The notes under the pieces were generated by a model, which was given only the letters and a program-made list of their open reading frames with translations, was not told where the DNA came from and made no database searches. A stretch of 19,285 nucleotides of DNA from a bacterium (GTDB taxonomy: Bacteria; JAUVQV01; DATDCY01). Below are positions 14,565 through 19,285 of this stretch, one piece after another. The stretch spans positions 1 through 19,285 of the forward strand of contig DATDCY010000062.1 of NCBI GenBank assembly GCA_036524115.1. Direction: 5' to 3'. How positions within the stretch are numbered: the first letter of the stretch is position 1; every line of letters starts with the position of its first letter. Position numbers and translations under genes: made by a program.

Positions 14565-15427
14565 GGCCAGCGCGTCTTGATGATCGGCGAGCGCTCCCGC
14601 GGCGATCCGGCGGAGATGCCGGAGCGGCAGGGCGTGCTCGCCATGAAGGCGATCTCCTCGCCGGATTTCGGGTACCAGCTGTCGATCGGGCTGGCCGAGG
14701 CCTGGATGAAGGGCGGTTGGCCCGGCTTGGCCTCGAGCGTGACGCGGTTCGTGCTCGCGCGCAGCCACTCCCACGTCGCCGCGTGCCACTGCCCGCCGAT
14801 CCTGGCAAAGACCCACATATTCCCCAGCACGCCGTTGGAGTACTCGACGGGCCAGCCGGGCTGCGACCAGTCCCACGCGATCGTCAGGCCCGAAATGCGG
14901 ATGTTGCTCAGCCTGGCGGTCACCTTGAACTTGGCGGGGCTCGGGTGGTGGAACGTGACCTTCGTGATGTCGAGCTGGTCGCGGGGGTCCCCCCCACCGG
15001 GCGGGGGCGCCTTCTCGATCGAGATCGTGTACTGGGCGCTCGCCTTCCCGGTCGTGGCCTTGACGACGGTCTTCCCGAGCTGCGACCCCGCCGTGAAGGT
15101 GACCACGGCCTTGCCGCCGACGATGGTGACCTTCTCCGCGTCGAGCGTGCCCAGCGCCGAGTCCAGCTCCACCTTCACCTTGACGCCGTCGTCGACCGGG
15201 CCGCCGTCCTCGTTGGCGGCGTTGATCGTGAGATTGAGGCTCGCCTTCGGGGCGACCGCGGTCTTCTCGCCCTGGATGTTCAGGACCACCGTGCTCGGGC
15301 CCGTGACCTTCTCGAAGACCCCGCACGCCGCGGAGAGAAGCGCCGCGACGAGCACAAGTCCCGCGATCCCGATGGAGACACCCGCTGTCCTGAGGCTCCC
15401 GCCGGCACGTTCCCGTTCATTCGTCAT
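14561..15427 (-). CDS. Lipoprotein Lp-C with Ig-like domain, paralog of Lp-A and Lp-B
   Basis: A 288-aa protein. The ATG follows AAGGAGA (15433-15439) by 5 nt; an in-frame start at 15469 lies ahead of the predicted transcription start and is rejected. The signal peptide ends LLSAAC with Cys35. Residues 45-138 look like a bacterial Ig-like (Big_1/invasin-type) domain: STVVLNIQGEKTAVAPKASL, then VKVKVELDSALGTLD, VTIVGGKAVVTFTAG, KTVVKATTGKASAQYTI. A PPPGGG linker leads to the shared module (150-288): WPVEYSNGVLGNMWVFARIG, QWHAATWE, GQPPFIQ, SWYPKSGEEIAFMAST and ERSPIIKTRWP. Its module is closest to that of Lp-A. The promoter carries a palindrome within its spacer and a CRP-like site further up, so it is probably the regulated member of the family. 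Confidence 0.87.
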   Translation of the reverse strand: MTNERERAGGSLRTAGVSIGIAGLVLVAALLSAACGVFEKVTGPSTVVLNIQGEKTAVAPKASLNLTINAANEDGGPVDDGVKVKVELDSALGTLDAEKVTIVGGKAVVTFTAGSQLGKTVVKATTGKASAQYTISIEKAPPPGGGDPRDQLDITKVTFHHPSPAKFKVTARLSNIRISGLTIAWDWSQPGWPVEYSNGVLGNMWVFARIGGQWHAATWEWLRASTNRVTLEAKPGQPPFIQASASPIDSWYPKSGEEIAFMASTPCRSGISAGSPRERSPIIKTRWP

Positions 15428-15469
15428 GACAGTCTCCTTCGCCTTCGTGATGGTTCCGCCAACGCGCAC

Positions 15470-15498
15470 ATGATATCAGAATCATTCTTATCTCGCAA
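15470..15498 (-). promoter_or_regulatory. Sigma-70-like promoter of Lp-C
   Basis: On the minus strand TTGCGA (15493-15498), 17 bp, then TATCAT (15470-15475), in the most AT-rich patch of the window. Predicted transcription start near 15463, leader about 36 nt. Confidence 0.65.
15478..15488. promoter_or_regulatory. Palindrome in the Lp-C promoter spacer, candidate operator
   Basis: AGAATCATTCT is a perfect 5-1-5 inverted repeat lying wholly between the -35 and -10 hexamers. A repressor bound here would block polymerase. The wider sequence matches the 19-bp Fur box at about 12 positions, which is not enough to call it a Fur site. Confidence 0.5.
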
Positions 15499-15540
15499 TG
15501 GATAACATGCTGATATTGATGCGACTTCCTGCCATGGTTT

Positions 15541-15556
15541 TGTGACGTAGATCACC
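15541..15556. promoter_or_regulatory. CRP/FNR-family binding site
   Basis: TGTGACGTAGATCACC matches TGTGA-N6-TCACA at 9 of 10 fixed positions, and the centre (TAGA) also fits the E. coli CRP ideal. Its centre is about 85 bp upstream of the predicted Lp-C start, a distance compatible with class I activation. The gap 15428-15616 contains this site, the Lp-C promoter with its operator, and nothing else that I can recognise. Confidence 0.6.
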
Positions 15557-15616
15557 TGGCGGCGGTCGCAGGGGGTGCCTTGGAGAGCGGGACCGGAGCG
15601 GTGCCCGCGCGGGACC

Positions 15617-16357
15617 TCAGAGGGATTTGAGCACCCGCGCCGGGATGCCCGCCGCCACCGAGTCCCGCGGGATCTCGCCGAGGACGACCGCACCGGCGCC
15701 GAGGACGCAGTGCTCGCCGATGCGCGCCTTGTCGGTCACGGTCACGTGCGCCCCGAACCAGCAGTTTCGGCCGACGATGGTCTCCCGCATCTCGAAGCTC
15801 CCCTCCTGCTGCGAGAAGGGGACGGGGCTCGTGTAGTCGTACGCGCCGCCGCTGACGAAATAGGCGAAGGAGCCGACCACGGTGAACTCGCCGATCTCGA
15901 GCCGCTTCGCCGACGTGAGCTGGCAGTTGGTCGAGACGTTCACGCCCTCGCCCAGCTCGATGTCGCCGTTCTTGCAGGAGAGGATCGTGTTGCGCCCGAG
16001 GAACACGCGCGGGCCGAGCGTGATCCCGGCGTTTGTCTCGCCCTTGGCGTCGAGCACGACGTTGTCGTCGATCACGACGCGGTCGCCGAGGCGGACTTTG
16101 TGCGGGTGGCGCAGCGTCACCCCGCGCCCGAAGACCACGCCGCCGCCGCAGCTGCCGAGGATCGTGGGGTAGAGGCGCCGGCGCAGGAACAGGCCGAGGG
16201 CGCCGGGGAGCGAGCCGCAGAGGCTGGTGACGATCTCGGCCCAGACGGCGCGCGGCAGGCTGACGTCGCCCCACGCGAAGGCGCGGTACTTGCCGGCGCC
16301 GCCCGAGAAGCCTCCGGGGAAGAGGCCGCCGAACTTGTGCTGGTGATCGGTGCTCAT
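15617..16357 (-). CDS. Left-handed beta-helix acyltransferase (hexapeptide-repeat O-acetyltransferase type)
   Basis: A 246-aa protein. From about residue 75 it shows the hexapeptide pattern (VVFGRGVTLR, VRLGDRVVIDDNVVLD, ITLGPRVFLGRNTIL, IELGEGVNVSTN, LEIGEFTVVG), giving a left-handed parallel beta-helix. The C-terminal coil (ETIVGRNCWFGAHVTVTDKA, then GAGAVVLGEIPRDSVAAGIPA) is the usual end of WbbJ/NeuD/maltose-acetyltransferase-like enzymes; His204 in GAHV is the candidate catalytic base. Such enzymes acetylate sugars with acetyl-CoA in the cytosol as soluble trimers. The first 70 residues are an N-terminal extension with one moderately hydrophobic helix. The gene is last in the minus-strand unit and is separated from the methyltransferase by 211 bp. 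No clear Shine-Dalgarno motif is seen. Confidence 0.87.
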   Translation of the reverse strand: MSTDHQHKFGGLFPGGFSGGAGKYRAFAWGDVSLPRAVWAEIVTSLCGSLPGALGLFLRRRLYPTILGSCGGGVVFGRGVTLRHPHKVRLGDRVVIDDNVVLDAKGETNAGITLGPRVFLGRNTILSCKNGDIELGEGVNVSTNCQLTSAKRLEIGEFTVVGSFAYFVSGGAYDYTSPVPFSQQEGSFEMRETIVGRNCWFGAHVTVTDKARIGEHCVLGAGAVVLGEIPRDSVAAGIPARVLKSL

Positions 16358-16568
16358 CGTGACCGTGTCCGCTCCGGGATCCTGGCGCTCGGCGCCTTCG
16401 TCCGTGCGCGCTGCGGGGTCCTGCCGCTGCGCACCCCCACCGTACTCCCTTCGGTCCGTCCGGCGGGGGTCCCCCGCTCCGCGTCACCCCTCCGCTGTTT
16501 CAGGGCCTTCACGTGCGCGTTCTCCGGCTTCCTTCCCCGTCCACGGCCGCCGGGCTGTGACCCCAGTT
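16358..16568. other. 211-bp gap inside the operon with strong GC palindrome
   Basis: This is the largest non-coding stretch within the minus-strand unit. It holds a near-perfect palindrome, GCGGGGG-T-CCCCCGC (16463-16477), and several weaker self-complementary stretches, but no T-run or AT-rich promoter. On the minus strand a GTG at 16512, with GGAG 9 nt before it, opens a 52-codon frame of very basic composition that ends in TGA at 16354-16356 and overlaps the acyltransferase ATG as ATGA. Its AGG codons and A/T third positions are unlike the neighbours, so I do not call it a gene. Confidence 0.4.
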
Positions 16569-17372
16569 CTAGGTTCCGTTCTTGCGACAAAGAAAATACC
16601 AGCCGCTGGCGGCGAAGCGCGGCAGGAAGTCCGCGAGGCGGCTGTCGAAGCGGTCGACCGCGGGGCTCTTCCCGAAGACCACGCCGAAGATGAAGATGGA
16701 GTTCACGGTCCCGGTGAGCGCGAGCCCCGCCCGCGCGAAGATGTCGCGCATCTCGCGGACCGTGAACTTCTGGACGTGGTCCTGGTCCGGGTTGGAGGTG
16801 TGCACGGCGCACTTGGTGGCGTGGTCGAGCATCCCGAACGCGCGGCGCACCGGGTCGATGACGCGGCCGATGCCGAGCCGGCGGCGCAGGAAGATCTCGA
16901 TCCTGCCGAGCACCTCGCGCGGCCCGTAGCCGTTCGGCACGGTGACCATGAGCGTGCCGCCGGGCGCGAGGTGGCGCGCGATCGAGTCCACGAGCGGCTG
17001 CGGCTCGTGCAGGTGCTCGAGGACCTCGGAGCAGATGATCAGGTCGAACGTCTCGCCGAGGTCGAAGCTCGCCCCGGGCACGACGGCGAAGCGCGCGTTC
17101 GGGTAGCGGTTGGCGCCGACGTTGCGCTCGATCGAGGCGGCGTTGACGTCGACGCCCACGACCGGCACGCCGAGCGCCGCAACGGGGAAGGTCAGCGGGC
17201 CGTTGCCGCAGCCGACGTCGAGGACCTTCAGGCCGGGTTTCGCCGCCCGCAGGCGCTCGATCAGCGCAAAGATGAAGTCGAGTTTCTTCTTCCCGCCGGG
17301 GATCGCCTGGTAGTCGGTCGCGCCGTAGAAGCGCTCCCGTGCCGCGTCCGCCGCTGCCGTCCCAACGCCCAT
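16569..17372 (-). CDS. Class I SAM-dependent methyltransferase
   Basis: A 267-aa protein. Motif I VLDVGCGNG (50-58) and the acidic end of strand 2, VVGVDVN (71-77), form the SAM pocket; then FDLIICSEVLEHL (motif IV-like) and HLAPGGTLMVTVPNGYG follow in the order of the UbiG/Methyltransf_11 group. A central insert (VLGRIEIFLRRRLGIGRVID...) is typical of enzymes acting on lipid- or sugar-linked substrates but is not diagnostic. The last 30 residues contain a hydrophobic stretch, SIFIFGVVFG. It starts 18 nt after the radical SAM stop, so the two are co-transcribed. It may methylate a sugar or lipid head group made by this locus; the substrate is unknown. Confidence 0.88.
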   Translation of the reverse strand: MGVGTAAADAARERFYGATDYQAIPGGKKKLDFIFALIERLRAAKPGLKVLDVGCGNGPLTFPVAALGVPVVGVDVNAASIERNVGANRYPNARFAVVPGASFDLGETFDLIICSEVLEHLHEPQPLVDSIARHLAPGGTLMVTVPNGYGPREVLGRIEIFLRRRLGIGRVIDPVRRAFGMLDHATKCAVHTSNPDQDHVQKFTVREMRDIFARAGLALTGTVNSIFIFGVVFGKSPAVDRFDSRLADFLPRFAASGWYFLCRKNGT

Positions 17373-17390
17373 GGCGCCGCCTACCGCCGG

Positions 17391-18785
17391 CTAGACGCCC
17401 ATCGCGAGCTTGCGGAGTATGCGCTTGAAGGGCGAGAGCGCCCGTACGAGGAACCCGGCCCAGGGCGAGTAGTAGAAGTAGAGCAGGACCGCCTTGAAGG
17501 GGTGGGTCTTGAGATAGACGCGGAAGGGAAAGAGCCGGAAGCAGTGCAGAATCTCCTCGCGCGGGAAGCCGGGGAGCCGCAGCGCGGTGTCGGTCTGCCC
17601 GATGAACTCGGCGTTCTCCCGCTCCGGGTCGATCAGGCCCTCCTTCACGGCGATGTCCCCGAGGACGGTCCCGGGGTAGACCTCGAAGATGTGCAGCGTG
17701 AAGGCGTCCGGCATGATCCGCTGCGCGAGGCGCACGGAGTCCATGTGGATCTCGGGGGTCTCGTGCGGCAGGCCGATGAGGAAGTGCGACTTGGTCCGGA
17801 AGCCGGCCTTCCGGCACATCTCGAAGGCGTGCGCGATCTGGTCGTTGGTCATCCGGCGGTTGAGCACCTTGGTGCGGAACTCCTCGTTGCCGTGCTCGAT
17901 GCCCATCACGACCCGCGTGCAGCCGGCGTCCTTGAGCGCCGCGCAGAGTTCCTCGGTGATCTGCTCGGGCCGCGCGTTGATGAAGAACGGGAGCTTGAAC
18001 TCCTTCTTGTAGGCCGCGCAGAAACCGAGCGAGAAGCGCTTGTCGGCGAGGAACGTGTCGTCGTTGAGATAGAGGTAGCGGACCTTGTAGCGTTTGACGA
18101 CCCGCCGCACCTCCTCGATGGCGTACTCGACGCTCGGGTAGCGGACGTACTTGCCCTCCTGCGTCTTGCGCAGCACGTGGTTCGAGCAGTAGGTGCAGGT
18201 GTAGGGGCAGCCGCGGCCGAACTGGAAGTTCGCGGTCTCGATGTCCGAGTCGATGATCGCCTGGTAGTCGACCATCTCGCGGTCGTAGAACGGCAGGCTG
18301 TCGAGGTCCTGGATGAACGGGCGCGTCGGGTTCTTCACGATCGAGCCGTCCGGCTTCTTGACCCAGAGGTTCTTGATGCCGTCGACCGGCCTGCCGTCGC
18401 GCAGCGCCTCCACCAGCTCGAGCATCGGGTACTCGCCCTCGCCGATGCAGATCGCGTCCAGCCCCTGGACCTCGCCGAGGCACTCGGGCACGACGGTCGG
18501 GTGCGCGCCGCCGAAGATGGTGAAGGCCTTCCAGGGGCGCAGCTCCTCGATGATCTTCTTCGCGTAGCGCCACTGCGGGTAGACCACGGACATGCCGACG
18601 ACGTCCGGCTGGTACTCCGCGATCGCCTTCTTCAGGGGTTCCATGTCGAAGGCGCCGAACATGTGGTGCAGCCGCGTGTCGTGGCCGTGCGCTTTCAGCA
18701 CCGCGCTGATGATGCCGGTGCCGAACTGGTAGCTCATCGCGCCGCCGCGCACGTTGATGTCGGTGTAGATGAACAGGACTTTCAT
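17391..18785 (-). CDS. B12-binding-domain radical SAM protein
   Basis: A 464-aa protein. Residues 1 to about 140 form a Rossmann-like cobalamin-binding domain (MKVLFIYTDI...DVVGMSVVYPQWRYAKKIIE...FGGAHPTVVPE...ICIGEGE), lacking the usual DxHxxG histidine loop, as in many class B radical SAM proteins. The [4Fe-4S] motif CPYTCTYC provides Cys193, Cys197 and Cys200. The barrel continues with YLYLNDDTFLADK, VVMGIEHGNEEFR and SHFLIGLPHETPE, and the C-terminus has hydrophobic and basic segments that suggest membrane contact. Relatives include methyltransferases and ring-forming or coupling enzymes such as HpnJ/HpnP and BchE types; the reaction cannot be read. It begins 11 nt after the preceding gene's stop, without a Shine-Dalgarno motif, so coupling to that gene is likely. 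Confidence 0.92.
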   Translation of the reverse strand: MKVLFIYTDINVRGGAMSYQFGTGIISAVLKAHGHDTRLHHMFGAFDMEPLKKAIAEYQPDVVGMSVVYPQWRYAKKIIEELRPWKAFTIFGGAHPTVVPECLGEVQGLDAICIGEGEYPMLELVEALRDGRPVDGIKNLWVKKPDGSIVKNPTRPFIQDLDSLPFYDREMVDYQAIIDSDIETANFQFGRGCPYTCTYCSNHVLRKTQEGKYVRYPSVEYAIEEVRRVVKRYKVRYLYLNDDTFLADKRFSLGFCAAYKKEFKLPFFINARPEQITEELCAALKDAGCTRVVMGIEHGNEEFRTKVLNRRMTNDQIAHAFEMCRKAGFRTKSHFLIGLPHETPEIHMDSVRLAQRIMPDAFTLHIFEVYPGTVLGDIAVKEGLIDPERENAEFIGQTDTALRLPGFPREEILHCFRLFPFRVYLKTHPFKAVLLYFYYSPWAGFLVRALSPFKRILRKLAMGV

Positions 18786-18796
18786 GCGCGCGTGTT

Positions 18797-19285
18797 CTAG
18801 CGCCGGCCGTCGCCAAAGTCAACCGCGCGCACGGTGACCGCCCCGAGCGCGAGGCCGCGGCGGTCGTGCGGGACGGCCGCGTCCAGCAGGCGGATGCGCT
18901 TCTCCTGCCAGGGCTGCCAGAGGCCGGTCCGCAGCTCGTACCTGCCCGGCGGCACCGTCGCGGGGAGCGCGAAGCGCAGGAAGCACCCCTCCTCCCGGTC
19001 GTCACCCGCGGGGGCTCGCGCGTCCGACAGCAGGGGGTGGTCGCCCTGGAACGCGACCCGGCCGTCCTCGCCGACCCCGTGGACCCAGAAGGCGAGGCGG
19101 TCGGGGCGCTCAAGCCCCTCCGGCAGCCGCAGCCGGTACTCCAGGCCGACAAAGGCCCCGGGGCGGACGTCGGCGCTCTCGGCCCGGTACGCCGCCAGCT
19201 CGACGCCGCCGCGGAACCGGGCGCCGGCCTGCTGGAAGGGCGGGGTGCGCGGCGCCGACCCCAGACGCTCCTTCGCGCCGGTGCG
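18797..19285 (-). CDS. C-terminal part of a probable membrane glycosyltransferase
   Basis: Partial: the frame is open from the window edge (19285) to TAG at 18797-18799, 162 residues. The visible part is a beta-sandwich-like domain: FRGGVELAAYRAESADVRPG, then LEYRLRLPEGLERPDRLAFW, VHGVGEDGRVAFQGDH, FALPATVPPGRYELRTGLWQ and a closing LGAVTVRAVD. This order (an RPG turn, an F/WVH strand, a D/GDxP loop, PPGRYEL, and a final xVTV) is the C-terminal accessory domain seen on many GT39-like membrane glycosyltransferases. It also resembles sugar-binding tails of O-antigen ABC transporters, so the parent enzyme is not certain. It heads the visible part of the unit with the radical SAM, methyltransferase and acyltransferase genes. 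Confidence 0.7.
   Translation of the reverse strand, partial: RTGAKERLGSAPRTPPFQQAGARFRGGVELAAYRAESADVRPGAFVGLEYRLRLPEGLERPDRLAFWVHGVGEDGRVAFQGDHPLLSDARAPAGDDREEGCFLRFALPATVPPGRYELRTGLWQPWQEKRIRLLDAAVPHDRRGLALGAVTVRAVDFGDGRR

Noticed and set aside
15472-15492. Fur box in the Lp-C promoter
   Set aside because: Only about 12 of 19 positions fit the consensus; the short perfect palindrome is a better description.
16350-18800. An 816-codon plus-strand frame across the methyltransferase and radical SAM genes
   Set aside because: Opposite-strand shadow; the minus-strand genes have intact catalytic motifs and tight spacing.
196-19285. Exosortase/PEP-CTERM system suggested by the AsnB-type amidotransferase
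   Set aside because: No PEP-CTERM tail and no exosortase-like gene is visible; the amidotransferase family also occurs in many other glycan loci.
1-19285. tRNA, rRNA, CRISPR, insertion sequences or phage genes
   Set aside because: I saw no repeat-spacer pattern, transposase motifs, terminal inverted repeats or tRNA cloverleaf signatures on reading the sequence; a covariance-model scan was not possible.

Overview
The window is a very GC-rich stretch (around 70 % by eye) from a Gram-negative, diderm-type bacterium. Four genes carry lipoprotein signal peptides, Shine-Dalgarno motifs are common, GTG starts occur, and sigma-70-like promoters sit in the few AT-rich patches. I cannot assign a lineage from sequence alone. 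The gene mix (GT-C glycosyltransferases, SGNH hydrolases, an AsnB-type amidotransferase, a hexapeptide acyltransferase, a B12-radical SAM enzyme, serine-rich lipoproteins) suits an uncultured high-GC group such as Desulfobacterota-, Myxococcota- or Gemmatimonadota-like bacteria, but that is a guess.

Layout. (1) 1-199: the 3' end of a plus-strand gene whose product is homologous to the C-terminus of the convergent gene beside it; the two genes share a CTAG stop. (2) 6291-196, minus strand: a compact operon of a GT-C membrane transferase (573 aa), an AsnB-type glutamine amidotransferase (GTG start, Cys2 nucleophile) and a large membrane transferase with a discoidin-like domain (791 aa). (3) 6371-7978, plus strand, divergent: a ribbon-helix-helix regulator followed by a membrane-anchored SGNH hydrolase. 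(4) 8795-8031, minus: an SGNH lipoprotein with its own promoter. (5) 11351-8932, minus: a GT-C transferase coupled by an ATGA overlap to a PHP-like putative metallohydrolase. (6) 11466-15427: three paralogous lipoproteins on the minus strand, here called Lp-A, Lp-B and Lp-C, each with a recognisable promoter, interrupted by a third SGNH protein on the plus strand. (7) 19285-15617, minus: the tail of a probable membrane glycosyltransferase, a B12-binding radical SAM protein, a SAM methyltransferase, a 211-bp gap and a left-handed beta-helix acyltransferase.

Taken together this looks like part of a surface or extracellular glycan locus. Lipid-linked sugar transferases, an amidotransferase, an acyltransferase and SGNH esterases or acyltransferases would build and decorate a polymer, and lipoproteins would act in the envelope. 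That pathway role is inference from families and neighbourhood; no substrate can be read from the sequence.

The most novel-looking item is the Lp-A/B/C set. Three lipoproteins have different N-terminal parts but share a C-terminal module of about 140-155 residues (WH...WE...GEE[IV]...R[ST]PI[IV].T.[WY]P) that I do not recognise as a named domain. The Lp-C promoter region also carries a CRP-like site and a palindrome inside the promoter spacer. Two genes (11351 and 13374) have extended -10 elements placed so that transcription would begin at or next to the start codon, suggesting leaderless mRNAs.
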